Source: Pseudomonas sp. Tri1 (GTDB lineage: Bacteria > Pseudomonadota > Gammaproteobacteria > Pseudomonadales > Pseudomonadaceae). From it: 64,000 nucleotides of DNA. Where the stretch lies: positions 976,001 to 1,040,000 of the forward strand of contig NZ_CP072913.1 of assembly GCF_017968885.1 (NCBI RefSeq), read 5' to 3'. The notes under the pieces are model-generated. The model did not search any database. It was not told the DNA's origin and saw nothing but the letters and a program-made list of their open reading frames with translations. This document shows positions 54,710 through 64,000 of this stretch, piece by piece. Made by a program: the position numbers and the translations under genes. Each line of letters starts with the position of its first letter. Positions within the stretch are counted from its first letter, which is position 1.

Positions 54710-55567
54710 TTAGCTGAGGTCGCGGTGGCGAACCTGGACGTTCTTCAGGGATTGTTGCAGGAGCTGACCCAGGCGTTCGGTCAGGTAGACAGAGCGGTGA
54801 TGACCGCCGGTGCAGCCGATGGCGATCGTGACATAGGCGCGGTTGCTCGCGGCAAAGCGGGGCAGCCATTTGAGCAGGTAGGTGGAGATATCCTGAAACA
54901 TTTCCTCGACGTCCGGCTGGGCCGCCAAGTAGTCGATCACTGGCTGGTCAAGCCCGGACTGCTCGCGCAATTCCGGTTTCCAATAAGGGTTGGGCAGGCA
55001 GCGCACATCGAACACCAGGTCGGCGTCTACCGGCATGCCACGCTTGAAGCCAAAAGATTCCACCAGGAACGCAGTGCCTGGCTCCGGCTGGTTCAGCAGG
55101 CGCAACTTGATAGTGTCGCGTAGCTGATACAGGTTCAGGTTCGTGGTATTGACCTTCAGGTCCGCCAGGTCGGCAATCGGACTCAGCAGTTGGCTTTCGT
55201 CATGAATGGCTTCGGCCAGGGAACGGCTGGCGTTGCTCAAGGGGTGGCGCCGACGGGTTTCGGAAAAACGCTTGAGCAGCGTCTCTTCATCGGCATCCAG
55301 GTACAGCACATCGCACTGGATATGCCGGCTGCGTACTTCCTCTAGCAGTTCGGGAAAGCGCGACAGATGGCTCGGCAGGTTACGTGCATCTATGGACACC
55401 GCTACTAGCGGCTGTGCCAGTTCGGTGTGGATCAGGGCTCGTTCGGCCAGTTCCGGCAGCAGGCCGGCCGGCAGGTTGTCGATGCAATAGTAGCCGCTGT
55501 CCTCAAGCACATTGAGCGCCGTGCTTTTACCGGAGCCGGAGCGGCCACTGACGATGATCATGCGCAT
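54710..55567 (-). CDS. rapZ: RNase adapter protein RapZ
   Basis: A 285-aa protein with an N-terminal P-loop (GRSGSGKST, residues 8-16) and a C-terminal RNA-binding domain ([16 protein letters not shown] near residues 249-264). In E. coli RapZ senses glucosamine-6-phosphate and directs RNase E to the sRNA GlmZ; in pseudomonads, which lack GlmZ, the target is unknown. It lies 2 bp after ptsN, so coupled. Confidence 0.97.
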   Translation of the reverse strand: MRMIIVSGRSGSGKSTALNVLEDSGYYCIDNLPAGLLPELAERALIHTELAQPLVAVSIDARNLPSHLSRFPELLEEVRSRHIQCDVLYLDADEETLLKRFSETRRRHPLSNASRSLAEAIHDESQLLSPIADLADLKVNTTNLNLYQLRDTIKLRLLNQPEPGTAFLVESFGFKRGMPVDADLVFDVRCLPNPYWKPELREQSGLDQPVIDYLAAQPDVEEMFQDISTYLLKWLPRFAASNRAYVTIAIGCTGGHHRSVYLTERLGQLLQQSLKNVQVRHRDLS

Positions 55568-55569
55568 GT

Positions 55570-56034
55570 TTAATGACCGTTCTGCTCGTCCAGGACAACC
55601 TGATACAAGGCTTCGTTGCTCGGTGCGCTGCGCAGTTTTTCGCGAACTTCCTTGCGGTCCAGCATGCTGGCGATCTGGCGCAGCAGCTCAAGATGCGCAT
55701 CGGTTGCCGCTTCCGGGACCAGCAGTACAAACAGCAGGTCGACCGGGGCGCCGTCGATGGCGTCGAAATCTATGGGGGCTTCAAGGTGCAACAGTGCGCT
55801 GATGGGCGCGCTACAACCCTTGAGGCGGCAGTGGGGAATGGCAATGCCGTTGCCAAAACCGGTGGAACCGAGTTTTTCACGGGCAACCAGGGCCTCGAAG
55901 ACGTCCTGCATTTCCAGATCCGGCACTTCGCGGTGGATCAGGTTGGCAATTTGTTCGAGGGCTTTCTTTTTACTGCCGCCCGGCGCGTTCACTTGGGAAC
56001 GGCCGGGGGTCAGGATGGATTCTAGTCGGATCAT
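55570..56034 (-). CDS. ptsN: Nitrogen-PTS EIIA component PtsN
   Basis: A 154-aa EIIA-Ntr. The phosphorylated His68 is in [16 protein letters not shown]. The protein regulates potassium transport, carbon storage and stress genes through its phosphorylation state. Begins [20 protein letters not shown], ordinary length. Located 12 bp after hpf and 2 bp before rapZ. Confidence 0.97.
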   Translation of the reverse strand: MIRLESILTPGRSQVNAPGGSKKKALEQIANLIHREVPDLEMQDVFEALVAREKLGSTGFGNGIAIPHCRLKGCSAPISALLHLEAPIDFDAIDGAPVDLLFVLLVPEAATDAHLELLRQIASMLDRKEVREKLRSAPSNEALYQVVLDEQNGH

Positions 56035-56046
56035 GGATTGGGGGGG

Positions 56047-56355
56047 TTAACGACCGGTCGCGCCCTGGAGGAGGCTCTGGGTCTTTTCCTTATGCTTTTT
56101 AAGTTGGCGATCCAGCTTGTCGGTCAGCAGGTCAATTGCGGCATACATGTCTGAATGCTCCGCGTTGGCAACCACTTCTCCGCCGGGGATATGCAACGTG
56201 GCTTCGATTTTCTGCAGCAGCTTCTCGACGGTCATCGTCACTTGCACGTTGGTGATCTTGTCGAAATGCCTTTCCAATCGGTCGAGTTTTTCGCCGACGT
56301 AGGTGCGCAGGGGTTCGGTCACTTCCAGTTGGTGTCCACTGATGTTGACTTGCAT
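56047..56355 (-). CDS. hpf: Ribosome hibernation promoting factor HPF
   Basis: A 102-aa short-form HPF (YhbH), binding the 30S subunit and promoting ribosome dimers in stationary phase. MQVNISGHQLEVTEPLRTYV starts at ATG 56353-56355 with GGAGA upstream; the frame is open 18 codons further but those overlap the rpoN end region. Core: LERHFDKITNVQVTMTVEKL and EVVANAEHSDMYAAIDLLTD. Situated 76 bp downstream of rpoN, as in most gammaproteobacteria. Confidence 0.96.
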   Translation of the reverse strand: MQVNISGHQLEVTEPLRTYVGEKLDRLERHFDKITNVQVTMTVEKLLQKIEATLHIPGGEVVANAEHSDMYAAIDLLTDKLDRQLKKHKEKTQSLLQGATGR

Positions 56356-56431
56356 ACAGCTTCTCCTTCGTTGCCAGTGCATAAAGCGGCAGGCAGAAAT
56401 GCCTGCCACTGGAACGCTGTGGCGTGGCCCG

Positions 56432-57925
56432 TTACATCAACCGCTTGCGTTCGCTCGAAGGTGCGATCCCGAGGGATTCGCGGTATTTGGCGACGGTACG
56501 GCGGGCCACCTGAATGCCTTGTGCCTCCAGTAAACCAGCGATCTTGCTGTCACTCAACGGCTTTTTCTGATTTTCCGCCGCCACCAGTTTTTTGATGATC
56601 GCGCGGATGGCTGTGGACGAGCATTCGCCGCCTTCGGAGGTGCTGACGTGGCTGGAGAAAAAATATTTCAGTTCATAGATACCTCGGGGGGTATGCATGA
56701 ATTTCTGGGTGGTTACCCGGGAAATCGTCGACTCGTGCATGCCCACCGCCTCGGCGATGTCGTGCAGGACCAACGGTTTCATCGCTTCGTCGCCATACTC
56801 CAGGAAGCCGCGCTGATGCTCGACGATCTGGGTGGCGACTTTCATCAGGGTTTCGTTGCGGCTTTGCAGGCTCTTGATGAACCAGCGCGCTTCCTGCAAC
56901 TGGTTGCGCATGAAGGTGTTGTCGGCGCTGGTGTCGGCGCGCCGGACGAAACCGGCGTATTGGGCATTGACCCGTAGCTTGGGCACCGACTCCTGGTTGA
57001 GCTCCACCAGCCAGCGATCGTTGTGCTTGCGCACGATCACGTCGGGGACCACGTATTCGGGTTCGGTGGATTCGATTTGCGAGCCTGGGCGCGGGTTGAG
57101 GCTCTGGACCAGTTCGATGACCTGGCGCAGCTCATCTTCCTTGAGCTTCATGCGGCGCATCAGCTGGCTGTAGTCGCGACCGCCCAGCAGGTCGATGTAG
57201 TCGGTGACCAGGCGCTTGGCTTCGGCCAGCCAAGGTGTCTTGGCGGGCAGCTGGCGCAGTTGCAGCAGCAGGCATTCGCCCAGGTTGCGGGCGCCGATGC
57301 CGGCCGGTTCGAATTGCTGGATGCGATGCAGGACGGCTTCGATCTCGTCCAGCTCGATGTCCAGCTCGGGGTCGAAGGCTTCGAGGATTTCTTCGAGAGT
57401 CTCGTCCAGGTAGCCCTGGTTGTTGATGCAGTCGATCAGGGTCACGGCGATCAGGCGATCGGTATCGGACATCGGCGCCAGGTTCAGTTGCCACAGCAGG
57501 TGGCTTTGCAGGCTCTCGCCGGCAGAGGTGCGGGTGGTGAAGTCCCACTCGTCGTCGTCACTGCTCGGCAGGTTGCTGGCGCTGGTCTGGTAGACGTCCT
57601 CCCAGGCCGTGTCCACCGGCAGGTCGTTGGGGATGCGTTCGTTCCATTCGCCATCCTCGAGGTTGTCCACCGTCGGGGCGGCTTCCTGGTAGGACGGTTC
57701 CGGGATTTCGGTGTTGGTCTTTTGCTCGACGTTGTCGGCCAGCGGATCGGTATTGTCGAAGTCGTCGCCTTCTTCCTGGCGTTCGAGCATCGGATTGGAC
57801 TCCAGGGCCTCCTGGATTTCCTGTTGCAGGTCCAGGGTCGACAATTGGAGCAGGCGGATGGCCTGTTGCAGCTGCGGTGTCATCGTCAGCTGCTGGCCCA
57901 TTCTCAAGACTAGCGATGGTTTCAT
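56432..57925 (-). CDS. rpoN: RNA polymerase sigma-54 factor
   Basis: A 497-aa alternative sigma factor for nitrogen, flagellar and many other -24/-12 promoters. N-terminal activator-interacting region: [20 protein letters not shown], then [17 protein letters not shown]. Acidic region II follows ([11 protein letters not shown] to DDDEWDF). The core-binding domain holds [20 protein letters not shown] and the [23 protein letters not shown]. The RpoN box [10 protein letters not shown] is at residues 474-483. Complete and of normal length. Probably has its own promoter in the 163-bp gap after lptB. Confidence 0.98.
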   Translation of the reverse strand: MKPSLVLRMGQQLTMTPQLQQAIRLLQLSTLDLQQEIQEALESNPMLERQEEGDDFDNTDPLADNVEQKTNTEIPEPSYQEAAPTVDNLEDGEWNERIPNDLPVDTAWEDVYQTSASNLPSSDDDEWDFTTRTSAGESLQSHLLWQLNLAPMSDTDRLIAVTLIDCINNQGYLDETLEEILEAFDPELDIELDEIEAVLHRIQQFEPAGIGARNLGECLLLQLRQLPAKTPWLAEAKRLVTDYIDLLGGRDYSQLMRRMKLKEDELRQVIELVQSLNPRPGSQIESTEPEYVVPDVIVRKHNDRWLVELNQESVPKLRVNAQYAGFVRRADTSADNTFMRNQLQEARWFIKSLQSRNETLMKVATQIVEHQRGFLEYGDEAMKPLVLHDIAEAVGMHESTISRVTTQKFMHTPRGIYELKYFFSSHVSTSEGGECSSTAIRAIIKKLVAAENQKKPLSDSKIAGLLEAQGIQVARRTVAKYRESLGIAPSSERKRLM

Positions 57926-58002
57926 GGCAGGGGCTTAACACCTTATTCGCCGGCGCACATGCGCCATCCACTACAGGGCGCCGAAGCGCCAAACTTAAGC
58001 AA

Positions 58003-58008
58003 ATTATA
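58003..58008 (-). promoter_or_regulatory. Candidate rpoN -10 element
   Basis: TATAAT on the minus strand, 78 bp upstream of the rpoN start, in an AT-rich patch. No clear -35 at 16-18 bp, so it may be a weak or factor-assisted promoter. Confidence 0.4.
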
Positions 58009-58034
58009 TGCCTGAAACTGAAGTGTTTGCCTAG

Positions 58035-58062
58035 AGCGCCGCCATAATAAATTAGCGGCGCC
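58035..58062 (-). other. Hairpin after lptB
   Basis: GCGCCGC pairs with GCGGCGC across a 12-base AT-rich loop (TAATTTATTATG on the minus strand), 27 bp past the lptB stop. No T-run; probably stabilises or partly ends the lpt transcript. Confidence 0.45.
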
Positions 58063-58088
58063 AGGGCGATTCGCCAGACACTTTGCGC

Positions 58089-58814
58089 TTACAGGCGGAA
58101 CTCGTGGCCCAGATACACTTCCTTGACCAGCTCATTGGCCAGGATGGTGGCGGAGTCGCCTTCGGCGATCAACTGGCCATCATTGACGATGTAGGCGGTT
58201 TCGCAGATATCCAGCGTCTCGCGCACGTTGTGGTCGGTGATCAGCACGCCGATCCCCTTGGCCTTGAGGTGGTGGATGATCTGCTTGATGTCGCCCACTG
58301 AAATCGGATCCACGCCGGCGAACGGTTCGTCGAGCAGGATGAATTTCGGTGCGGTGGCCAGGGCGCGGGCGATTTCCACGCGGCGCCGTTCGCCACCGGA
58401 CAGGCTCATGCCCAGGTTGTCGCGAATGTGGCTGATGTGGAATTCCTGCAGCAGGCTTTCCAGTTCCTGGCGGCGACCGGCCTTGTCGAGCTCCTTGCGG
58501 GTCTCGAGGATGGCCATGATGTTGTCGGCAACCGACAGCTTGCGGAAGATCGACGCTTCCTGGGGCAGATAGCCGATACCGGCCTTTGCCCGGCCGTGCA
58601 TGGGCTGGTGGCTGACGTCCAGGTCGTCGATCAGCACGCGCCCCTGGTCGGCCTGGACCAGGCCGACGATCATGTAGAAGCAGGTGGTCTTGCCCGCGCC
58701 GTTAGGGCCGAGCAGGCCGACGATCTGGCCGCTGTCGATGGACAGGCTGACATCACGCACGACTTGACGGCTCTTGTAGCTCTTGGCCAGATGCTGAGCT
58801 TTCAGAGTTGCCAT
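58089..58814 (-). CDS. lptB: LPS export ABC transporter ATPase LptB
   Basis: A 241-aa ATPase driving LPS extraction from the inner membrane with LptFG. Walker A GPNGAGKT at residues 36-43, signature [16 protein letters not shown], Walker [21 protein letters not shown], and the LptB-typical [15 protein letters not shown] loop. The ATG overlaps the last base of lptA. C-terminal tail [17 protein letters not shown] as in other LptB. Confidence 0.98.
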   Translation of the reverse strand: MATLKAQHLAKSYKSRQVVRDVSLSIDSGQIVGLLGPNGAGKTTCFYMIVGLVQADQGRVLIDDLDVSHQPMHGRAKAGIGYLPQEASIFRKLSVADNIMAILETRKELDKAGRRQELESLLQEFHISHIRDNLGMSLSGGERRRVEIARALATAPKFILLDEPFAGVDPISVGDIKQIIHHLKAKGIGVLITDHNVRETLDICETAYIVNDGQLIAEGDSATILANELVKEVYLGHEFRL

Positions 58815-59362
58815 TACTGGGCCTTCTGCTCGTCGGTTTTCTTTTTCGGCTGGATCACCATGTCGATGCGAGGACGGGATTCAGTGATTTTGCTGCCCGT
58901 AGCGCGACCGGCGCTGGCCAGCTTTTTGTTCGTGTCATAGACGATTTTCTCGCCTTGGGTAACGTTGCCGTCCTTGTCCACGACCTTGGCGCGGTCGATC
59001 AGCACGACGCGATCCTGGGAGGCGTGATACTGGATGGTCACCCCGTAGCCTTGCACCGGCTTGGTGTCGCCCGCGGTCTGAATCTGTTCGAAATAGGCCA
59101 GGTTGCCCACCGAGGTCACTACGTCGATATCACCGGACTGGGTGCGGGTGATGGTCACGGTGTTGCCGGTGACCTTCATCGAGCCCTGGGTGATGATCAC
59201 GTCACCCTTGTAGGTGGCGACACCGTTCTTGTCGTCCAGTTGCGCGTCGTCGGCCTGGATACGGATAGGTTGGTCGCGATCGTTGGGAAGAGCCCAGGCG
59301 CTCGCGCTTCCCAGTGCTGCGCCCAGACTGAGCAAAATAGGGAGGGTTTTAGCGAGCTTCAT
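58814..59362 (-). CDS. lptA: LPS transport periplasmic bridge protein LptA
   Basis: A 182-aa periplasmic protein with a signal peptide of about 25 residues ([20 protein letters not shown] then SAWA). One OstA/LptA jellyroll domain: [40 protein letters not shown], and the later [20 protein letters not shown]. The Lys-rich tail ([12 protein letters not shown]) is typical of pseudomonads. Units stack to bridge LptC and LptD. It overlaps lptC by 14 bases and lptB by one. Confidence 0.96.
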   Translation of the reverse strand: MKLAKTLPILLSLGAALGSASAWALPNDRDQPIRIQADDAQLDDKNGVATYKGDVIITQGSMKVTGNTVTITRTQSGDIDVVTSVGNLAYFEQIQTAGDTKPVQGYGVTIQYHASQDRVVLIDRAKVVDKDGNVTQGEKIVYDTNKKLASAGRATGSKITESRPRIDMVIQPKKKTDEQKAQ

Positions 59363-59918
59363 ACTGTCCTCTTACGTTCGATAGCAGGTGTATCCTGCTT
59401 TCCTTCAAATACGCTTTCATTCCCGTGCCGGTCGATACACCCCCGGCGCCGTCGATTCTAACGGGTTGCTCGGTCTGCGCATATTCTTGCTGTGGGAACA
59501 CGGTCATACGACTGCTGGTGATGATGGTCGTACGGTTTTTTTCATCGGTTCGGGCCACGCGTACCGAATCGATCAGTTCCACTTCGGTGCCCCCGGAGTT
59601 GACTTCGGCGCGCAGGCTCTGCACATGCCAGGGGAACTCGGTGCCGCGGAACATGTTCAGGTCCGGTTTGGTCACCAGCGTAATATCGGTGGCCTTTACA
59701 TGGTCGACCTTGTCGGACGTCATCTCATACTGCACCTTGCCGTCGGGCAGGTATTGCAGGGTATGCGTGTTGGTCGCGTACCAGTCGATATTTTCTTCGA
59801 CCGTGGCTGCCGGTTGATCGAGGAAGCGTTCCGGGCTGATGTTCCAGTAGCCCACCGCGGCAAAGATCGCCGCGATACTGCCGAACACCACAATGGTGCG
59901 AATCTTCTTGCTCAGCAT
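59349..59918 (-). CDS. lptC: LPS export protein LptC
   Basis: A 189-aa bitopic protein with one N-terminal helix (residues ~8-27) and a periplasmic LptA-like barrel half ([60 protein letters not shown]). It docks LptBFG to LptA. 7 bp after kdsC, overlapping lptA: one operon kdsD-kdsC-lptC-lptA-lptB. Confidence 0.95.
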   Translation of the reverse strand: MLSKKIRTIVVFGSIAAIFAAVGYWNISPERFLDQPAATVEENIDWYATNTHTLQYLPDGKVQYEMTSDKVDHVKATDITLVTKPDLNMFRGTEFPWHVQSLRAEVNSGGTEVELIDSVRVARTDEKNRTTIITSSRMTVFPQQEYAQTEQPVRIDGAGGVSTGTGMKAYLKESRIHLLSNVRGQYEAR

Positions 59919-59925
59919 AATTGGC

Positions 59926-60450
59926 TCACAGGTATGCGGCGTTGGCCGCTTCGAGGCGGCCCTGGGCGCGCAGGATCAATTCGCAGAATTCACGGGCCGC
60001 GCCTTCGCCGCCGCGTGCTGTGGTAATGCCGTGGGCGTGCTCGCGTACGAAGGCCGCCGCGTTGGCGACCGCCATGCCCAGGCCGACCCGGCGAATCACC
60101 GGCAGGTCCGGCAAATCATCGCCGAGGTAGGCGACCTGTTCATAGCTTAGGTTGAGTTGGCCCAAAAGTTCGTCCAGTACCACCAGTTTGTCTTCGCGAC
60201 CCTGGTAAAGGTGTGGAATGCCGAGGTTTTTCGCGCGCCGCTCGACCACTGGCGTCTTGCGGCCGCTGATGATGGCGGTCTGGACCCCGGCGGCCATCAG
60301 CATCTTGATGCCCTGGCCGTCGAGGGTATTGAAAGTCTTGAACTCGCTGCCGTCTTCGAGGAAATACAGCCGACCATCGGTCAGTACGCCGTCGACGTCG
60401 AATACGGCCAGTTTGATCGCTTTGCCACGTTGCAGCAGGTCTGTGCTCAT
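59926..60450 (-). CDS. kdsC: 3-deoxy-D-manno-octulosonate 8-phosphate phosphatase KdsC
   Basis: A 174-aa HAD-family phosphatase of Kdo biosynthesis. Asp18 and Asp20 in AVFDVDGVLTDGRLYF are the nucleophile and acid/base. Motif II is TAIISGRKTPVVERRAKNLG and motif III/IV is QVAYLGDDLPDLPVIRRVGL, with no cap domain, as expected for the C0 tetrameric KdsC type. Its start follows the kdsD stop without a gap. Confidence 0.97.
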   Translation of the reverse strand: MSTDLLQRGKAIKLAVFDVDGVLTDGRLYFLEDGSEFKTFNTLDGQGIKMLMAAGVQTAIISGRKTPVVERRAKNLGIPHLYQGREDKLVVLDELLGQLNLSYEQVAYLGDDLPDLPVIRRVGLGMAVANAAAFVREHAHGITTARGGEGAAREFCELILRAQGRLEAANAAYL

Positions 60451-61425
60451 TTACATGACTCCCGCACGCAGCAAGTCGTGCATATTCAGGGCGCCTACCG
60501 GGCGGTCTTCGTCGTCGACCACCACCAGGGCGCTGATCTTATGGTCTTCCATGATTTTCAAGGCCTCGGCGGCGAGCATCTCGGCGCGAGCGGTCTTGCC
60601 ATGGGGTGTCATGACTTGCTCGATGGTCGCACTGTGGATGTCGATGGTACGGTCCAGGGTGCGGCGCAGGTCGCCGTCGGTGAAGATCCCGGCGAGCTTG
60701 CCGTCGGCTTCAAGCACCACCGTCATGCCCAGCCCCTTGCGCGTCATTTCCATGAGCGCGTCCTTGAGCAGCGTGCCGCGCTGTACCTGCGGCAACTCCT
60801 GGCCGGCGTGCATCACGTTTTCGACTTTCAGCAGCAGGCGCCGGCCAAGGGCGCCGCCGGGATGGGAAAAGGCGAAATCCTCAGCGGTGAACCCTCGGGC
60901 TTCCAGCAGGGCGACGGCCAGGGCATCGCCCATGACCAGGGCGGCGGTGGTGGAGGAGGTCGGCGCCAGGTTCAACGGGCAGGCTTCGTGCTCGACATGG
61001 ACATTGAGGTTCACTTCAGCGGCCTTGGCCAGCGGCGAATCCGGATTGCCGGTGACGCTGATCAACTGGATGCCCAGGCGTTTGATCAGGGGCAACAGGG
61101 TGATGATCTCATTGGTGGAACCGGAATTGGACAGGGCCAGGATGACGTCGTCCCGGGTGATCATGCCCATGTCACCGTGGCTGGCTTCGGCCGGATGGAC
61201 GAAAAAGGCCGTGGTGCCGGTGCTGGCCAGGGTGGCGGCGATCTTGTTGCCGATGTGCCCGGACTTGCCCATGCCGACCACGACCACGCGGCCCTTGCTG
61301 GCCAGAATCATCTCGCAGGCGCGTACGAAATCAGCGTCGATATGAGGCAGCAAGCCTTGTACGGCTTCGAGCTCGAGGCGGATGGTACGTTGTGCCGATT
61401 GAATCAGGTCGCTGGATTGGCTCAT
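60451..61425 (-). CDS. kdsD: Arabinose-5-phosphate isomerase KdsD
   Basis: A 324-aa cytosolic isomerase making D-arabinose 5-phosphate from ribulose 5-phosphate, the first step of Kdo synthesis. SIS domain: VVVGMGKSGHIGNKIAATLA, HPAEASHGDMGMI, LSNSGSTNEIITLLPLIKRL; then two CBS domains (residues ~210-324). I start at ATG 61423-61425 (MSQSSDLIQSAQRT); the frame stays open 21 codons more, but those bases carry the promoter. First gene of the kds-lpt operon, divergent from mlaF. Confidence 0.96.
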   Translation of the reverse strand: MSQSSDLIQSAQRTIRLELEAVQGLLPHIDADFVRACEMILASKGRVVVVGMGKSGHIGNKIAATLASTGTTAFFVHPAEASHGDMGMITRDDVILALSNSGSTNEIITLLPLIKRLGIQLISVTGNPDSPLAKAAEVNLNVHVEHEACPLNLAPTSSTTAALVMGDALAVALLEARGFTAEDFAFSHPGGALGRRLLLKVENVMHAGQELPQVQRGTLLKDALMEMTRKGLGMTVVLEADGKLAGIFTDGDLRRTLDRTIDIHSATIEQVMTPHGKTARAEMLAAEALKIMEDHKISALVVVDDEDRPVGALNMHDLLRAGVM

Positions 61426-61459
61426 GTCAGAAATCGTATAGCCCGATGAAAAGGCGGCG

Positions 61460-61465
61460 ATTATA
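61460..61465 (-). promoter_or_regulatory. Candidate kdsD operon -10 element
   Basis: TATAAT on the minus strand, 35 bp upstream of the kdsD ATG; the -35 region is unremarkable. Confidence 0.45.
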
Positions 61466-61583
61466 GCGGCAATGAACAATTCCCTCACGTTAGTTCGTCA
61501 TGCTTTGTTCGAACGATCCGCAAGTCCTGACACAAAGTGACGCGTTTTACCTTGTTCAGACTGAACAGGCGCGGGCTTGGGCC

Positions 61584-61613
61584 TTGGGCGCTTGGCTGTT
61601 GCAGTGATATAGT
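61584..61613 (+). promoter_or_regulatory. Candidate mla operon promoter
   Basis: -10-like TATAGT at 61608-61613 and -35-like TTGGGC at 61584-61589 with 18-bp spacing, 88 bp before the mlaF start. Confidence 0.4.
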
Positions 61614-61700
61614 TCGCCGCCGGTTCGCATGCCCGGCGGTACCGGCGTTTATCGGTTGGCCAGGGCATTCGGATGTGAGGCTGCATCGCAAGGAGTTTAG

Positions 61701-62510
61701 ATGAGTGCCGACAACGCCTACGCGGTCGAGCTGAAGGGACTGTCCTTCAAGCGAGGGACGCGCAGCATTTTCAATGACATCGATATTCGCATTCCGCGCG
61801 GCAAGGTGACCGGTATCATGGGGCCTTCCGGGTGCGGCAAGACCACGCTGCTGCGGCTGATGGGCGCGCAATTGCGCCCCAGTGCCGGGGAAGTCTGGGT
61901 CAATGGCCTGAACATTCCAAAGCTCTCGCGCAGTGACCTGTTCGATGCGCGCAAGCACATGGGGGTGCTGTTCCAGAGCGGCGCCTTGTTTACCGATCTC
62001 GATGTGTTCGAGAACGTGGCGTTCCCCTTGCGGGTCCATACCGACCTGCCGGAAGAAATGATCCGTGACATCGTCCTGCTCAAGTTGCAGGCGGTCGGGC
62101 TGCGTGGCGCCCTCGATTTGATGCCGGACGAGCTTTCCGGTGGCATGAAGCGTCGCGTCGCCCTGGCGCGGGCGATTGCCCTCGATCCGAAGATCCTCAT
62201 GTATGACGAGCCTTTCGTCGGACAAGACCCGATCGCCATGGGCGTACTGGTGCGGCTGATCCGCCTGCTCAACGATGCGCTGGGCATCACCAGCATCGTG
62301 GTCTCCCACGACCTGGCCGAAACGGCCAGCATCGCCGACTACATCTATGTGATCGGCGACGGCCAGGTGCTGGGGCAGGGCACGCCCCAGGAGCTGAAGG
62401 ATTCGGGCAACCCGCGCATTCGCCAATTCATGAAAGGTGATCCGGACGGGCCGGTGGCGTTCCATTTTCCGGCCACGGATTACCGTACCGATCTGCTGGG
62501 GAAGCGCTGA
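61701..62510 (+). CDS. mlaF: Phospholipid transport ATPase MlaF
   Basis: A 269-aa ABC ATPase of the MlaFEDB complex, which moves phospholipids between the inner membrane and periplasmic MlaC. Walker [10 protein letters not shown], signature [20 protein letters not shown], Walker [21 protein letters not shown]. The C-terminal extension ([20 protein letters not shown]) is the hook that holds MlaB. AAGGAG precedes the ATG; the stop overlaps mlaE as TGATG. In P. putida the same genes are named ttg2 for solvent tolerance. Confidence 0.97.
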   Translation: MSADNAYAVELKGLSFKRGTRSIFNDIDIRIPRGKVTGIMGPSGCGKTTLLRLMGAQLRPSAGEVWVNGLNIPKLSRSDLFDARKHMGVLFQSGALFTDLDVFENVAFPLRVHTDLPEEMIRDIVLLKLQAVGLRGALDLMPDELSGGMKRRVALARAIALDPKILMYDEPFVGQDPIAMGVLVRLIRLLNDALGITSIVVSHDLAETASIADYIYVIGDGQVLGQGTPQELKDSGNPRIRQFMKGDPDGPVAFHFPATDYRTDLLGKR

Positions 62511-63307
62511 TGCGCAAGAAATCACTGATAGAAAGAATTCGCCTGTTCGGCCGTTCCGGCATCGACGTGGTAGCGATACTGGGGCGTTCCTCGCTGTTCC
62601 TGATGCATGCCTTGCTGGGGCGCAACTCGACGGGCGGCAGTTTCGGCCTGCTGGTCAAGCAGTTGCATTCGGTTGGGGTGATGTCCCTGGTGATCATCGT
62701 GGTCTCGGGGATCTTCATCGGCATGGTGCTGGCGCTGCAGGGCTTCAATATCTTGTCCAGCTACGGTTCGGAGCAGGCGGTCGGGCAGATGGTTGCCCTG
62801 ACATTGCTGCGCGAACTCGGGCCCGTGGTGACTGCGCTGCTGTTCGCCGGGCGCGCTGGCTCGGCGCTGACGGCCGAAATCGGTAACATGAAGTCCACCG
62901 AGCAGTTGTCCAGCCTGGAAATGATCGGCGTCGACCCGCTCAAATACATTATTGCCCCGCGTTTGTGGGCTGGCTTCATTTCCCTGCCGGTGCTGGCGAT
63001 CATTTTCAGCGTCGTGGGGATCTGGGGGGGCTCATGGGTGGCCGTCGACTGGCTGGGGGTCTATGACGGTTCCTACTGGTCCAACATGCAGAACAGCGTC
63101 GATTTTGTCGACGATGTGCTCAACGGTGTTATCAAAAGTGCCGTATTCGCCTTCGTGGTGACCTGGATCGCCGTGTTTCAAGGCTATGACTGTGAGCCCA
63201 CGTCAGAGGGGATCAGCCGTGCCACAACCAAGACCGTGGTGTACGCCTCGCTGGCAGTCCTGGGCCTTGACTTTATTCTGACCGCCTTGATGTTTGGAGA
63301 TTTCTGA
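62510..63307 (+). CDS. mlaE: Phospholipid transport permease MlaE
   Basis: A 265-aa inner-membrane permease of the MlaE/YrbE family with about five or six helices. Motifs: [60 protein letters not shown], and the late [20 protein letters not shown]. Overlaps mlaF by one base and mlaD by one base (TGATG). Confidence 0.97.
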   Translation: MRKKSLIERIRLFGRSGIDVVAILGRSSLFLMHALLGRNSTGGSFGLLVKQLHSVGVMSLVIIVVSGIFIGMVLALQGFNILSSYGSEQAVGQMVALTLLRELGPVVTALLFAGRAGSALTAEIGNMKSTEQLSSLEMIGVDPLKYIIAPRLWAGFISLPVLAIIFSVVGIWGGSWVAVDWLGVYDGSYWSNMQNSVDFVDDVLNGVIKSAVFAFVVTWIAVFQGYDCEPTSEGISRATTKTVVYASLAVLGLDFILTALMFGDF

Positions 63308-63774
63308 TGCAAAACCGCACCCTGGAAATCGGTGTCGGCCTTTTCTTGCTGGCTGGCATCCTGGCTTTGCTGCTGCTGGCCCTGCGAGTCAGTGGCCTGG
63401 CGCCGACGGCAAACACCGATACTTATAAACTTTATGCTTATTTTGACAATATCGCCGGTTTGACGGTCAGAGCTAAGGTGACCATGGCCGGTGTCACCAT
63501 CGGCAAGGTCACGGCAATCGATCTGGACCGTGACAGTTTCACTGGCCGAGTGACGCTGCAGTTGGAGAAGCGCGTGGATAACCTGCCGACTGATTCCACT
63601 GCATCTATCCTCACCGCTGGGTTGCTGGGCGAGAAATACATCGGTATCAGCGTGGGCGGGGAAGACACCCTGCTCAAGGATGGCGGGACCATCCACGACA
63701 CGCAGTCGTCGCTGGTGCTCGAGGACCTGATCGGTAAATTCCTGCTCAATACCGTTAGCAAAGACGCCAAATGA
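63307..63774 (+). CDS. mlaD: Phospholipid transport MCE-domain protein MlaD
   Basis: A 155-aa bitopic protein with one N-terminal helix (residues ~8-27) and one MCE domain: YFDNIAGLTVRAKVTMAGVT, IGKVTAIDLDRDSFTGRVTL, ASILTAGLLGEKYIGISVGG. Six copies form the ring on top of MlaE through which lipid passes. Followed 11 bp later by mlaC. Confidence 0.97.
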   Translation: MQNRTLEIGVGLFLLAGILALLLLALRVSGLAPTANTDTYKLYAYFDNIAGLTVRAKVTMAGVTIGKVTAIDLDRDSFTGRVTLQLEKRVDNLPTDSTASILTAGLLGEKYIGISVGGEDTLLKDGGTIHDTQSSLVLEDLIGKFLLNTVSKDAK

Positions 63775-63785
63775 GGAGCTTTTGA

Positions 63786-64000
63786 ATGATCTCTATCTTG
63801 CGACGTGGCCTGTTGGTGTTGCTTGCAGCGCTGCCGCTGATGGCGAACGCCGTGGCTGCGCCTTCGGCCCACGAAATCATCCAGGACACCACGACCCGGT
63901 TGCTGGCCGATCTTGCCGCCAACAAAGAGAAGTACAAGCAGGACCCGGGCGCCTTCTATGACGCACTGAACGGTATCGTCGGCCCGGTGGTGGACGCCGA
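63786..64000 (+). CDS. mlaC: Periplasmic phospholipid-binding protein MlaC, C-terminus cut by window edge
   Basis: The first 71 codons are visible. ATG 63786 follows GAGGAG. Residues 1-24 form a signal peptide (MISILRRGLLVLLAALPLMA then NAVA), then SAHEIIQDTTTRLLADLAAN and KEKYKQDPGAFYDALNGIVG, which match the start of the MlaC/Ttg2D fold. It would shuttle phospholipid between MlaFEDB and the outer-membrane MlaA complex. Confidence 0.93.
   Translation, partial: MISILRRGLLVLLAALPLMANAVAAPSAHEIIQDTTTRLLADLAANKEKYKQDPGAFYDALNGIVGPVVDA

Overview
This window is chromosomal DNA of a fluorescent Pseudomonas, most probably the P. fluorescens group. The evidence is high GC, Pseudomonas-specific gene orders (roxSR next to a dipeptide-uptake cluster with an OpdP-type porin; gatCAB divergent from mreBCD; fagA-fumC-orf-sodA; lpt-rpoN-hpf-ptsN-rapZ-npr), and many copies of the REP family built on GGGAGCGAGCTTGCTCGCGA. 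No phage, plasmid, CRISPR array, rRNA or tRNA is evident. It is mostly conserved core genome with repeat-rich intergenic regions.

Layout. 1-1620 (minus): substrate-binding protein (cut by the window edge) and permease of an OpuC/OsmX-type osmoprotectant ABC importer. 1952-3535: release factor RF3. 4013-4270: a small secreted acidic protein of unknown role. 4577-17283 (minus): a large di/oligopeptide uptake cluster in the order binding protein x3, OprD-family porin, binding protein, DppB, DppC, DppD, DppF. 17284-18312: repeats only, including a 640-bp imperfect palindrome. 18313-21084: a SIMPL-domain secreted protein and the redox two-component pair RoxS/RoxR. 21177-22904: an SbmA/YddA-like ABC exporter. 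23184-30065: an aldarate catabolic block (FadR-type regulator, 5-dehydro-4-deoxyglucarate dehydratase, 2-oxoglutarate semialdehyde dehydrogenase, MFS aldarate transporter, galactarate dehydratase). Together these take galactarate to 2-oxoglutarate. 30340-33283: AEC transporter, PcaC-like protein, CaCA antiporter, RlpA-like lipoprotein.

33433-45677: gatCAB (minus), then mreBCD, maf, rng and the giant AsmA-like YhdP (plus): tRNA-dependent amidation, cell shape and RNA/envelope functions. 45816-50297: nitrilase-family amidase, TldD, DarP/YjgA and PmbA(TldE). 50568-54333: an iron-starvation operon (fagA-fumC-orf-sodA) with a candidate Fur site, followed by a ZIP metal transporter. It would supply iron-independent fumarase and Mn-superoxide dismutase when iron is short. 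54419-61425 (minus): nitrogen-PTS genes (npr, rapZ, ptsN), hpf and rpoN, then lptB-lptA-lptC-kdsC-kdsD for LPS transport and Kdo synthesis. 61701-64000: mlaF-mlaE-mlaD-mlaC (last one cut), the phospholipid-trafficking ABC system.

Points most worth a second look: mreC appears to start at an AUU codon. The peptide cluster lacks mdpA and psdR exactly where P. aeruginosa carries them. There is a 640-bp palindromic repeat element, a 142-bp TA-flanked MITE-like palindrome in front of pmbA, a degraded C-terminal gene fragment in front of the aldarate block, and several clean palindromes that could be operators.
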